NCBI GenBank assembly: GCA_905192935.1
Contig: CAJJMX010000001.1
Coordinates: 1 to 64,000 of the forward strand
Reading direction: 5' to 3'
Source: an uncultured Mailhella sp.
Lineage (GTDB): Bacteria; Desulfobacterota; Desulfovibrionia; Desulfovibrionales; Desulfovibrionaceae
DNA length: 64,000 bases
Made by a program: the position numbers and the translations under genes. Positions 42,944 to 51,656 of this stretch are shown one piece after another. The notes beneath the pieces are model-generated. The model made no database searches and was not told the origin of the DNA. It saw only the letters and a list, made by a program, of their open reading frames with translations. Each line of letters opens with the position of its first letter. The first letter of the stretch is position 1.

Positions 42944-43981
42944 ATGACCATGGACGCATCCATCAAACAGCTTGCCCGTGAACGCATGAAGGGCCACTGC
43001 CGCGTCTGCCCGCAGTGCGACGGCCGCGCCTGCTCCGGCGAAGTGCCCGGCATGGGCGGCCTCGGCACCGGTTCCTCCTTCCGCGCCAATGTGGAAGCTC
43101 TGGCCAGAGTGAAGCTCGCCATGCGCTGCCTCCACACCGCGGCCCAGCCCGACACCTCCACCGAGATACTCGGACTCAAGCTTGCCCTGCCCCTTCTTGC
43201 CGCCCCCATCGGCGGCGTAGCCTTCAACATGGGCGACGCCTCCCAGAATCCCGTGGATGAAGCCGCCTATGCCGAAGCCGTGATCTGCGGCTCCAAAAAG
43301 GCGGGCATCATCGGCTGCGGCGGCGACGGCGTGGGCTCTCTCATCCCCGACTGCGCCTTTGCCGCCGTCCGCAAGGCCGAAGGCTGGGGCATTCCCTTCA
43401 TCAAGCCCTGGGAAGGCGATTTTCTGTGGAACAGACTGGACGCCGCCACGGCCACGGGCTGCCCCGTGGTGGGCATGGACGTGGACGCCGCAGGCCTTGT
43501 GACCCTGCGTCTGCAGGGCCGTCCCGTGGCCCCCAAGAGCGCGGAGGAACTGACCGAAATCGCCAAGTTCGTGCATGAACGCGGCGCGAAGTTCATGATC
43601 AAGGGCGTGATGACCGTGGCCGATGCCCGCATCGCCATCGACGCCGGCGTGGACGCCATCGTGGTCTCCAACCACGGCGGCCGCGTGCTCGACGGCACGC
43701 CCGGCGGCGCCGACGTGCTGCCCGGCATTGCCGCGGCCGTGGGCGACCGCATCCCCGTCCTGGCCGACGGCGGCGTACGCTCCGGCACCGACGTGCTCAA
43801 GCTCCTGGCTCTCGGCGCGAAGGCCGTGCTCATCGGCCGTCCCTTCTCCGTGGCCGCCATCGGCGGACAGACCGACGGCGTGGCCGCCTACGTGGCGGAA
43901 ATCAAGGGACAGCTCACCTCGGCCATGGCCCTCACCGGCTGTGCCGACATCGCGTCCGTAAGCTCCGACATCCTGGCCTGA
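42944..43981 (+). CDS. FMN-dependent alpha-hydroxy-acid oxidoreductase with N-terminal Cys cluster
   Basis: The 345-residue protein is a member of the FMN barrel family that oxidises alpha-hydroxy acids such as lactate or glycolate. It has the substrate-base histidine in VSNHGGR and the FMN phosphate sites ADGGVRSG and IGRPF. Unlike classical lactate oxidases (350-390 residues) it starts with a compact cysteine group C19-x2-C22-x2-C25-x4-C30 (CRVCPQCDGRAC), probably binding an iron-sulfur cluster or zinc. That would suit electron transfer to a carrier rather than to oxygen in an anaerobe. The substrate is unknown. GGAGAG precedes the start. Confidence 0.85.
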   Translation: MTMDASIKQLARERMKGHCRVCPQCDGRACSGEVPGMGGLGTGSSFRANVEALARVKLAMRCLHTAAQPDTSTEILGLKLALPLLAAPIGGVAFNMGDASQNPVDEAAYAEAVICGSKKAGIIGCGGDGVGSLIPDCAFAAVRKAEGWGIPFIKPWEGDFLWNRLDAATATGCPVVGMDVDAAGLVTLRLQGRPVAPKSAEELTEIAKFVHERGAKFMIKGVMTVADARIAIDAGVDAIVVSNHGGRVLDGTPGGADVLPGIAAAVGDRIPVLADGGVRSGTDVLKLLALGAKAVLIGRPFSVAAIGGQTDGVAAYVAEIKGQLTSAMALTGCADIASVSSDILA

Positions 43982-43987
43982 TTCTCC

Positions 43988-44015
43988 GGGCCGGTCCGAA
44001 AAAACGGACCGGCCC
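43988..44015 (+). terminator. Hairpin after the FMN oxidoreductase gene
   Basis: A perfect 11-bp stem (43988-43998 with 44005-44015) with an A6 loop lies 7 bases after the stop. No T-run follows, so termination strength is uncertain. Confidence 0.6.
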
Positions 44016-44108
44016 CGTCAATCATGCCCTTCCGCCGCGGTCTGCCTCAACGCAGACCTCCCGCCTTCCGGCAGAACAGGACGAAAGAACACCATCTCAT
44101 CTCGGCAC

Positions 44109-44489
44109 ATGATACAAGGCACAGGATTCGACCTCGCGGCCCTGCCGCGCATCAGAACGCTGCTTGAGCGCTACGGCGAGCGCTTCGTCCGCCGCGTGCT
44201 CACGGACAGAGAACGCGAAAAGCTCCCTTCCGCCCCTTCGGGCCGCACGGCCTATGTGGCCGGGCGCTTCGCCGCCAAGGAGGCGGCCGTGAAGGCTCTC
44301 GGCACCGGTTTCTCCCAGGGCATCGGCATGCACGACGTGGAGATTCTCTCCTCTGATTCCGGCAGACCGCATCTTCTTCTTCACGGCGAAGCCGCGGCAC
44401 AGGCCGGACGCCTGGGCATAACGGCCCTGCACGTGTCCATTTCCCACGAGCGCGACGTGGCCGGAGCCGTGGTCATTCTGGAATCCTGA
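44109..44489 (+). CDS. acpS: Holo-[acyl-carrier-protein] synthase
   Basis: AcpS transfers the phosphopantetheine arm of CoA to acyl carrier protein. The 126-residue protein has the Mg-binding GTGFDLAALPRI start (D8) and GRFAAKEAAVKALGTG (with the second metal ligand Glu), both diagnostic. Length matches the family. It precedes nnr by about 105 bases, a frequent pairing in bacteria. Confidence 0.95.
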   Translation: MIQGTGFDLAALPRIRTLLERYGERFVRRVLTDREREKLPSAPSGRTAYVAGRFAAKEAAVKALGTGFSQGIGMHDVEILSSDSGRPHLLLHGEAAAQAGRLGITALHVSISHERDVAGAVVILES

Positions 44490-44594
44490 ACGAAATTTCC
44501 GCCCTCCGACGGAAGGCAGGCCGTCCGACGGCCGCATTTTCTTTCTTTGCATGCGCGGCATGACCGTTTCCGCCTGCCGCACAGGAGGAACATC

Positions 44595-46259
44595 ATGTTC
44601 GTACCCGTTACCGCCCCGGAAGAAATGGCCCGGTGGGACGCCGCGGCCATAAGCTCGGGGATCTCTGAAGAAACTCTCATGGAAAATGCGGCCCGCGCCG
44701 CCATGGACTCCCTGCGCGGACAGGCCGCGAAACGCGGCGTCTCTCTCTCCGGCTCTTCCGTGCTTCTTCTGGCAGGCGGCGGCAACAACGGCGGCGACGC
44801 CTTCTGCATGGCCCGTCATCTTCTGGATGCCGGCGCAAAGCCCGTGCTCATATGCACCCGTGACGCGGAGCAGTACCGCGGCGCGGCCTCCCACTGGCTG
44901 CGCACGGCCCAGAATCTCGGCGTGCCCGTCTTTTCCGCCGACGCCTGGGAAAAAGGAGAAGCCGACGTGCCGGCAAGACCGGACATCGTGGTGGACGGTC
45001 TTCTCGGCACGGGCTTTCACGGCGACCTTCGCGAGAAGGAAAAAAGGCTTGTGGAAAGACTGAACGGCCTCGACGCCCGTCTCGTGCTTGCCGTCGATAT
45101 TCCTTCGGGACTCTCCGCCCGCACGGGCCGCCCCTCGCCCGTGGCCGTGCGCGCTCACGTCACCGTCACCTTTCAGGCCGCCAAGCCCGGCCTGCTCCTG
45201 CCCGAAGCCCACGAGTTCACCGGAGAGCTCGAAGTTCGTCCCATAGGCATGCCGAGACGCGTGCAGGAGGAAAATCCTCCCTCGTTCCGCACCTGGCTCA
45301 CCACGCACCCGAACAAATTCGACCGTGGCGCTCCCTATGTTCTGGAATACGGCGTCTGCCCGCGCATCAAAGCGCTTTTCGACGCCCCGCTCCTTCCTTC
45401 CTCCGCAGGCCCGGCCCACAAGGGCGCGGCGGGAAGGGTCCTCGTGGCCGGAGGAAGCGCCGCCTACACGGGCGCTCCCTGTCTTGCGGCCTGGGCTGCG
45501 CTCCGCGCGGGAGCGGGACTCGTCACGCTGGCAGGCCCGAAAAACGTGCTCGACGCCGCCTCCCTTTCCATGCCGGCGCTGACGCTGCGCGCGCTCTCCG
45601 GCAAGGCTCAGGACGAAGACTGGTGCGCAGAAGACGCCAGAGTTCTTGCCGAGGTCCTTCCCACCTACGGCGCTCTCGTGTTCGGCCCGGGCCTCGGACG
45701 CAGCCGGGGCGCCTTTGAATTTACCCGCGCGCTCATGTGCCTTCCCCACAGGCCGCCCATGGTGCTCGATGCCGACGCCCTGTTCGCTCTGGCCGGGGAG
45801 CCCGAGCTTCTCGCGCAGCTGCGCCCCTGCGACGTGCTGACGCCGCACCCGGGCGAGGCGGCCACGCTTCTCGGCATGAGCGTGCGCGACGTGCAGGCCG
45901 ACCGCTTCGCCGCGCTTTCGGCCCTCTCCGCCCTGGCTCCCGCCGTATGGGTGCTCAAGGGAGAAGGCACGCTCATCGCCTCCCCGGGAGAACCTTCCGT
46001 CATTTCTCCCTGGATGGTCCCTCAGCTCGCCGTGGCCGGTTCCGGCGACGTGCTTGCAGGCATCACGGGAGCGCTTCTGGCCCGCGGCCGCAAGGCTCCG
46101 CTTGCCGCCACGCTCGGCGTGTGGCTCCACGCCCTTGCGGGAATGCATCTCTCACGCGAATTTCCCATGCGCGGCAACGGCCCGCATGACATAGCCAACA
46201 CCCTGCCCGCCGTGCTCGGTCTGGCAGGCGACCCGGGGGAATCATGCCCATCCTTCTGA
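44595..46259 (+). CDS. nnr: Bifunctional NAD(P)H-hydrate epimerase / ADP-dependent dehydratase
   Basis: Nnr repairs hydrated NADH and NADPH. The 554-residue fusion has an N-terminal epimerase domain (YjeF_N, about 1-215, with LAGGGNNGGDAFCMARHL) and a C-terminal ADP-dependent dehydratase of the ribokinase-like carbohydrate-kinase family (about 265-554, with AGSGDVLAGITGALLARG). I use the ATG at 44595 behind CAGGAGG; an upstream in-frame ATG at 44547 lies before the ribosome site. Its end overlaps tsaE by 16 bases. Confidence 0.96.
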   Translation: MFVPVTAPEEMARWDAAAISSGISEETLMENAARAAMDSLRGQAAKRGVSLSGSSVLLLAGGGNNGGDAFCMARHLLDAGAKPVLICTRDAEQYRGAASHWLRTAQNLGVPVFSADAWEKGEADVPARPDIVVDGLLGTGFHGDLREKEKRLVERLNGLDARLVLAVDIPSGLSARTGRPSPVAVRAHVTVTFQAAKPGLLLPEAHEFTGELEVRPIGMPRRVQEENPPSFRTWLTTHPNKFDRGAPYVLEYGVCPRIKALFDAPLLPSSAGPAHKGAAGRVLVAGGSAAYTGAPCLAAWAALRAGAGLVTLAGPKNVLDAASLSMPALTLRALSGKAQDEDWCAEDARVLAEVLPTYGALVFGPGLGRSRGAFEFTRALMCLPHRPPMVLDADALFALAGEPELLAQLRPCDVLTPHPGEAATLLGMSVRDVQADRFAALSALSALAPAVWVLKGEGTLIASPGEPSVISPWMVPQLAVAGSGDVLAGITGALLARGRKAPLAATLGVWLHALAGMHLSREFPMRGNGPHDIANTLPAVLGLAGDPGESCPSF

Positions 46260-46789
46260 AAAGTCCCGAGGACACCATGGAGCTCGGCGCGCTGCTTGCG
46301 CAGGCCATGACGGACTCCTCCCTCCGCACGCTCTATCTTTTCGCGGATCTCGGCGGAGGCAAGACCACCTTCACGCGAGGCTTCGTTTCCGCCCTTCAGG
46401 GCGGAGAAAACGCCGAAGTGGCAAGCCCGAGCTTTACGCTGTGCAACGTCTATCCCACAAGCCCCGAAGTGCTGCACGCCGACCTCTACCGACTCTCCGA
46501 GGGCGCGACGCTCCCTGAAGAAATGGAGGAAATGCTGGAGGAAGGCGATCCCTTTCTCATCCTTGAATGGCCGCAGTATCTGGCCGCCGACCGCTACGCT
46601 CCAGAAAGGCTCGACATTCATCTTGCTCCCGTACAGGGAAACGAGGCGAAAGCTCTGGACAAGACTGAAGAATCATGCAAAACTTTTCGGCTGGCAACGA
46701 TTGAAGCCCGCGGCGAAGCGGCCGAAAAGCTTCTGAGCGAACTCGTGGACCGGCTCGAAAAGCGTTTTCTGCCCGTCAACGAGGCTTAA
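46244..46789 (+). CDS. tsaE: tRNA threonylcarbamoyladenosine synthesis ATPase TsaE
   Basis: TsaE is the ATPase that works with TsaB and TsaD to make t6A on tRNA. The 181-residue protein has Walker A DLGGGKTT (35-42), the SPSFTLCNVYP segment and EWPQYL, all typical. It is about 30 residues longer than E. coli TsaE (153), in an acidic insert and C-terminal extension. Translation is probably coupled to nnr, as its start lies inside that gene; nnr-tsaE is a common pair. Confidence 0.95.
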   Translation: MPILLKSPEDTMELGALLAQAMTDSSLRTLYLFADLGGGKTTFTRGFVSALQGGENAEVASPSFTLCNVYPTSPEVLHADLYRLSEGATLPEEMEEMLEEGDPFLILEWPQYLAADRYAPERLDIHLAPVQGNEAKALDKTEESCKTFRLATIEARGEAAEKLLSELVDRLEKRFLPVNEA

Positions 46790-46821
46790 CCGTTCCTTAT
46801 CTCCTTTTTTCAGGATGTCCT

Positions 46822-48027
46822 ATGCGTATTCTTGTGCAGAAATTCGGAGGTTCCTCCGTCGCCGACCTGGAGTGCATGAAAAAGGTGCGCACCAAGGTGC
46901 TTGCCGCGCTTGAGGAAGGCTACAAGGTAGTGGTGGTTCTCTCCGCCCGCTACGGCCAGACCAACAGCCTGCTGGAAAGAGCCTATCAGTGGTCGGACGA
47001 ACCCGATCCCGCAGAACTCGACGTTCTGCTCACCACCGGCGAACAGGAATCGGTGGCGCTTTTTTCCATGCTCCTGCGTGATTCCGGCGTGAAGGCCCGT
47101 TCCTTCCTGGGCTTCCAGCTGCCCGTCATCACCGATGACGCCTACGGCAACGCCCGCATCGACACCATCGATGCCGACACCATCAGGGAAGCCTTCAAGA
47201 CCTATGACGTGGTCGTCATGGCCGGTTTCCAGGGACGCACGCCCGACATGCGTCTCACCACGCTCGGCCGCGGCGGTTCGGACACCTCCGCCGTCGCCGT
47301 GGCAGCCGCTCTCGGCGACGAGACCCGCTGCGACATCTATACCGACGTGGACGGCGTCTACACCACCGATCCGCGCATGTGCAAGGACGCCCACAAGATG
47401 GAGCGCATCAGCTACGACGAGATGCTGGAAATGGCTTCCATGGGCGCCAAGGTCCTGCAGATACGTTCCGTAGAAATTGCTGAAAAATATAATGTTCCCG
47501 TCCGGGTGCGTTCCACCTTCTCGAACGATCCGGGCACGCTGGTCACCAAGGAGGACATCATGATGGAGTCCGTGCTCGTTTCGGGCATCGCTTTTGATAA
47601 GGATCAAGCCAGAGTCACGCTCCGCGACGTGCACGACAGACCCGGCTCTGCGGCCAGCATCTTCAGTCCTCTGGGCAAGGCGGGCATCGTGGTGGACATG
47701 ATCATCCAGACCGCCAGCCGCGACGGCGTCACCGACATGGCCTTCACCGTGTCCCGCAAGGATCTGAAGCGCACGCTCGACGTGCTGGAAAAGGCCGCTC
47801 CCGCCTGCAGCAGCATCGAACACTCCTCCAACATCGCCAAGGTCTCCGTGGTGGGCGTGGGCATGCGCAATCACAGCGGCGCCGCCAGCCGGGCCTTCGA
47901 CGCTCTCTACAAGGCCGGCATCAACCTGATCATGATCAGCACCTCGGAAGTGAAGATTTCCTGCCTGGTGGACGAGGCCGACCTCGAACTTGCCGTCAAC
48001 GTTCTTCACAAGGAATTCGACCTGTAG
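46822..48027 (+). CDS. lysC: Aspartate kinase
   Basis: The enzyme phosphorylates aspartate, the first step to lysine, threonine and methionine. The 401-residue protein has KFGGSSVADLE (7-17), LTTGEQES, the ATP-site LGRGGSDTSAVA and two C-terminal ACT domains (about 265-400) for feedback by lysine and/or threonine. It is a stand-alone kinase with no homoserine dehydrogenase domain. An internal start giving a separate beta subunit, as in Bacillus, is possible around residue 240 (ATG codons near 47560) but no strong ribosome site decides it. Confidence 0.95.
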   Translation: MRILVQKFGGSSVADLECMKKVRTKVLAALEEGYKVVVVLSARYGQTNSLLERAYQWSDEPDPAELDVLLTTGEQESVALFSMLLRDSGVKARSFLGFQLPVITDDAYGNARIDTIDADTIREAFKTYDVVVMAGFQGRTPDMRLTTLGRGGSDTSAVAVAAALGDETRCDIYTDVDGVYTTDPRMCKDAHKMERISYDEMLEMASMGAKVLQIRSVEIAEKYNVPVRVRSTFSNDPGTLVTKEDIMMESVLVSGIAFDKDQARVTLRDVHDRPGSAASIFSPLGKAGIVVDMIIQTASRDGVTDMAFTVSRKDLKRTLDVLEKAAPACSSIEHSSNIAKVSVVGVGMRNHSGAASRAFDALYKAGINLIMISTSEVKISCLVDEADLELAVNVLHKEFDL

Positions 48028-48031
48028 TCGT

Positions 48032-48047
48032 CCGGGCTTCGGCCCGG
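48032..48047 (+). other. UUCG-loop hairpin after lysC
   Basis: CCGGGC-TTCG-GCCCGG is a very stable tetraloop hairpin 5 bases after the lysC stop, ahead of the true terminator. It probably protects the mRNA 3' end. Confidence 0.6.
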
Positions 48048-48064
48048 CCATGCCATATCAACGT

Positions 48065-48091
48065 AAGGGGAGCATGCTCCCCTTTCTTTTT
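48065..48091 (+). terminator. Terminator after lysC
   Basis: AAGGGGAGC and GCTCCCCTT pair almost without a loop (48065-48084) and are followed by TCTTTTT. Confidence 0.85.
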
Positions 48092-48122
48092 CCATCTGCC
48101 GCAAGGTTACGGCGAGGCCGCC

Positions 48123-48473
48123 ATGACTCTCCATCTGCCCGTTCCCGTCATCACCGTCCTTCTGCTCATCGGCTCCAACATCTTCATGACCTATGCCTGG
48201 TACGGCCATCTGCGTCATCAGTCCCTCACCTTTGTGGGAGCCATCCTTGTAAGCTGGGGCATAGCCTTCTTTGAATACTGCCTTCAGGTGCCCGCCAACC
48301 GCGTGGGCTACGGCTATTTTTCCGCCGCCGAGCTCAAGACCATCCAGGAAGTCATTTCCCTGACCATCTTCGGCATATTCTCAACGCTCTATCTCGGCGA
48401 GAGCCTGACCTGGAACCATGCCGTGGGCTTTGCGCTCATCGTGGCCGGAGCCTTCTTCGTGTTCAAGGGATAG
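48123..48473 (+). CDS. DUF486 / small DMT-type membrane protein
   Basis: The 116-residue protein has four predicted membrane segments (about 8-26, 34-52, 73-92 and 97-115) and the DUF486 pattern NIFMTYAWYGHL and IFGIFSTLYLGESLTWN. This family belongs to the drug/metabolite transporter superfamily and may work as a dimer, like the small multidrug resistance proteins. The substrate is unknown. It is a single gene between lysC and priA with its own upstream terminator. Confidence 0.85.
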   Translation: MTLHLPVPVITVLLLIGSNIFMTYAWYGHLRHQSLTFVGAILVSWGIAFFEYCLQVPANRVGYGYFSAAELKTIQEVISLTIFGIFSTLYLGESLTWNHAVGFALIVAGAFFVFKG

Positions 48474-48621
48474 AGGTCTGGACGGGGCGGAAGGCAGCTC
48501 CGTCATCCCGGCAATGCCCCGCATGCACGCAGAAAAACTCTAGGATGGCCGCCTGTTGCGGCATCCGCCGCACGCCTTCTCCCGGAACGTCTTTCGAACA
48601 CGGATCTGAACAGGACAGGAA

Positions 48622-51075
48622 ATGATCTGCCATGTCGCCCTCTGCACGCCGCCCTATGCCACGCTGAGCTATCTCACGCCCGGAGAATTCCCCGATTTTC
48701 CGTGGCGGGTCGGTCTGCGCGTGGCCGTGCCGCTCGGCAACGGCGCCATACGTGCAGGCGTCGTGACGGCCGTGTTCGACGATGACGACGACAATGCCCT
48801 GAAGGAATCCTCCGCCGGTCAGCACAGCATGAAAAAGGGCGGAGACATTGTCCTGCGGCCCATTACCTGGCCGCTGGAACTCGTTCCTCTTCTGCCGCTC
48901 GACTACATGGAGACGGTGGAGCAGCTTGCCGCGCGTCAGTATTCCTCGCCGGGACGGGTACTCGGCAACCTTCTGCCCCAGGGGCTGAGGGTCACGGCGC
49001 GCATACGCGTGCGTCAGTACCTGTCCGATCTTGACGGAAAAGGCCGCAAGCCCCGTCTTTTCGCCCTGCGCGACATTCCTGCCATGCCCGACACGGAACG
49101 CGCCGCTCTGGCCCGGGACTTCATGCAGGGCCGGGCGGAACTTCTTATGCTGGCCGAGGATGCCGCCGACGGCGAGCTGTGCGCCCTGGCCTGCGACCCG
49201 CCGTGGCCGGTGCGTCCCAACGCCGTGAAGCAGCGGGAAATGCTCGACTGGCTGCTGACAAACGGCGTGGTGTCCCGCAGGCGTCTGCGCGAGGCTCTCC
49301 CCGACAGCTCCCAGACGCTGACGGCGCTCATAAAGAACAAGCTTGTGGAGCTGCGGCCCGCCGCTCCGGAAGAGGATGAAGCGGAAATCGGCGAGGAGCT
49401 GCTGCCCCCTCCGGAACCGCCTTTCCAGCTGACGCAGGAGCAGCAGGCGGCTCTCGACGAATACTGCGAAGACATGGACGCCCTCGCACGGGGAGAAAAG
49501 CAGCCCTTTGCCCGTCTTCTTTTCGGCATCACGGGAAGCGGCAAGACTGCGGTGTATCTGGAACTCGCCCATGCCTGCCTCAAAAGAGGCCGTTCCGCGC
49601 TCATTCTCGCCCCGGAAGTGGCCATAGCCCTCAAACTGCGCAGAGACGCCGAGCAGCGCTTTCCCGGCGCCCCCATCTTCTTCTATCACGGTTATCAGAG
49701 CCAGCAGCAACGGGAGCGGACCTTCCGACGCCTTGCCGCGCGCAGCGAGCCCTGCCTCATCATAGGCACGCGCTCCGCGCTGTTTCTGCCCGTGCCGCCT
49801 CTCGGTGCCATTGTTCTGGACGAAGAGCACGACGGCTCCTTCAAGCAGGAGGACCGTCTGCCCTATCAGGCCAAGGAAGTGGCCTGGGAGCGGGCCCGCA
49901 GGCACAGGGCTCTTCTCATACTCGGTTCGGCCACCCCGGACATCAAGACCTTTCACGCCGCTAAGGAAGGGCTCTTTCCCATCTCAAGGCTGACGCACCG
50001 CACGGGCGGCGGCACGCTTCCGGCCATAGAGCTCGTGGACATCAAGGATCAGCCCGCCTCGAAGCTTCTTTCCCCGCGGGCCGTGGAAGCGCTCAGAGAG
50101 ACCGTGCAGAAAGGCGAACAGGCCGTGGTGCTTCTCAACCGCAGGGGCTATGCGCCGCTCATGTACTGCCTGAACTGCGGCACCGTGGCCAAATGTCCCA
50201 ACTGCGACATAGCCCTCACCTACCACAAGAAGCGTGAACAGCTCGTCTGCCACTACTGCGGGCACACGCGCCCCTTCCCTTCGCCCTGCGAAAAATGCGG
50301 CGGCCTGAACTTCCTGCCCATGGGGGAAGGCACGGAAAAGCTGGAGGAAAGTCTTGCCGGAGAAGAACTTGCCGGAGCCCTGCCTCCGGGCGGCCGCGTG
50401 CTCAGGCTCGACCGCGACAGCACGAGCCGTCCCGGACGCATGGAAGAGATACTCGCCGCCTTTGCAAGGCAGGAAGCGCAAGTGCTCGTGGGAACACAGA
50501 TGCTCTCCAAGGGACATCATTTCCCCAATGTCACGCTGGCCGTGGTGGCCGACGGCGACATGGGCCTCAACATGCCGGACTACCGCTCGGCGGAACGTAC
50601 GTTTCAGCTTCTCGTGCAGTCGTCGGGACGCGCCGGACGCGGAGAAAAACCGGGACGCGTCCTCATCCAGACGAGGGACATCCACCACTACTGCTGGGAA
50701 TTCGTGAAGACGGGCGACTACGAAGGCTTTTACGAGCACGAGATCGCCCTGCGAAAACAGCGTCGCTACCCGCCCTTCGTCAAGCTGGCCCTTGTCCGCC
50801 TCTCCTATCCCTGGGACTGGAAGGACGGCCAGAGCCGTGTGAACGCCTTTGCCGCGTCCCTGCGCGCCCACGGCCGTTCTCTCGGACTGACCGTGCTCGG
50901 TCCGGCTCCCGCGCCGCTCGCCCGCATCCAGGGCCGCATGCGCTTCCAGTGCCTCATGAAGGCGGGCACCTGGCCGCAGGTGCGTCAGACCTATGCGCTC
51001 GCGCTGAAGGACCTCGGCAACATACCGCACGAGCTCAGGATCTCCCTCGATCTCGACCCCGTGAACATGCTCTAG
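48622..51075 (+). CDS. priA: Primosomal helicase PriA
   Basis: PriA restarts stalled replication forks by loading the primosome, using 3'-5' helicase activity. The 817-residue protein has an N-terminal DNA-binding domain, Walker A GSGKT (305-309), the DEEHD box, a zinc-binding insert with paired cysteines (CLNCGTVAKCPNC, CHYCG, CEKCGG, about 514-565) and helicase motifs V-VI (QSSGRAGRGEKPG). The N-terminal region contains a small acidic insert (DDDDDN). The gene ends without a clear terminator before the convergent 51207-51638 gene. Confidence 0.96.
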   Translation: MICHVALCTPPYATLSYLTPGEFPDFPWRVGLRVAVPLGNGAIRAGVVTAVFDDDDDNALKESSAGQHSMKKGGDIVLRPITWPLELVPLLPLDYMETVEQLAARQYSSPGRVLGNLLPQGLRVTARIRVRQYLSDLDGKGRKPRLFALRDIPAMPDTERAALARDFMQGRAELLMLAEDAADGELCALACDPPWPVRPNAVKQREMLDWLLTNGVVSRRRLREALPDSSQTLTALIKNKLVELRPAAPEEDEAEIGEELLPPPEPPFQLTQEQQAALDEYCEDMDALARGEKQPFARLLFGITGSGKTAVYLELAHACLKRGRSALILAPEVAIALKLRRDAEQRFPGAPIFFYHGYQSQQQRERTFRRLAARSEPCLIIGTRSALFLPVPPLGAIVLDEEHDGSFKQEDRLPYQAKEVAWERARRHRALLILGSATPDIKTFHAAKEGLFPISRLTHRTGGGTLPAIELVDIKDQPASKLLSPRAVEALRETVQKGEQAVVLLNRRGYAPLMYCLNCGTVAKCPNCDIALTYHKKREQLVCHYCGHTRPFPSPCEKCGGLNFLPMGEGTEKLEESLAGEELAGALPPGGRVLRLDRDSTSRPGRMEEILAAFARQEAQVLVGTQMLSKGHHFPNVTLAVVADGDMGLNMPDYRSAERTFQLLVQSSGRAGRGEKPGRVLIQTRDIHHYCWEFVKTGDYEGFYEHEIALRKQRRYPPFVKLALVRLSYPWDWKDGQSRVNAFAASLRAHGRSLGLTVLGPAPAPLARIQGRMRFQCLMKAGTWPQVRQTYALALKDLGNIPHELRISLDLDPVNML

Positions 51076-51142
51076 TCCGGCAAACGATGCCGACGGCGCG
51101 CCGGACGCTCAGGCCGCCTTGCCCCCGGTGCCGGAAGGCATG

Positions 51143-51183
51143 AAAAAAGGCCGGGCCTCCCGCATCGCGGAACGGCGCCGGCC
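51143..51183 (-). terminator. Terminator after the small periplasmic-protein gene
   Basis: GGCCGG (51149-51154) pairs with CCGGCC (51178-51183), with inner GC pairing; TTTTTT (51143-51148) follows on the minus strand. Confidence 0.75.
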
Positions 51184-51206
51184 GTCATGGCCAATGATGA
51201 AGCCGA

Positions 51207-51638
51207 TCAGAACTTATACACGTCCAGAGAAATGGCGGAAGCGGGCTGACCGTCATCGCCGGGGAACACGCGGGCGCGGATCTTGTCGCCCTTCTTGAGG
51301 TCGGCAATGCCCTTCTTGGTTTCCCAGGTGAAGATGTCGGCGTACACGTTTTCCACGAGCGTGTTGTCGGTCACCTTGATGGTGGAAACCTCTCCCTGCT
51401 TGTCCTTGATGGTGAAGGTGCCGTTCTTGACGTCAACGCTCTCCACCACGCCGCGTTCCACGACGAAGAGCGGGAAGGTGACCACGATCTCCTCGCTGGG
51501 AGCCACGATGACGAAGGGAGTATCGGCCACGGTCTGCTTCGCCGCCTTGGGCGCAGGAGCGGAATCGGCGGCAAGGGCCATCGCGGGAGCCAGAAGGATA
51601 CCACAGCAAAAACCGGTGAACAGAGTCTTGATGCGCAT
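51207..51638 (-). CDS. Small exported protein of unknown function
   Basis: The 143-residue product has a clear signal peptide (positive start, hydrophobic 7-20, cleavage after ALA near residue 23). A 20-residue Ala/Pro/Lys linker follows, then a beta-rich domain of about 95 residues with repeated Val/Thr/Lys strands (GVVESVDVKNGTFTIKDKQG, VTDNTLVENVYADI, KKGDKIRARVF). The pattern resembles small OB-fold/DUF5666-like periplasmic proteins. There are no catalytic residues or cysteines in the mature part. It is 18 bases from the upstream aminotransferase gene, so the two may be co-transcribed, but the link is not understood. Confidence 0.7.
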   Translation of the reverse strand: MRIKTLFTGFCCGILLAPAMALAADSAPAPKAAKQTVADTPFVIVAPSEEIVVTFPLFVVERGVVESVDVKNGTFTIKDKQGEVSTIKVTDNTLVENVYADIFTWETKKGIADLKKGDKIRARVFPGDDGQPASAISLDVYKF

Positions 51639-51656
51639 AAGTTCCTCACTTGTTGA

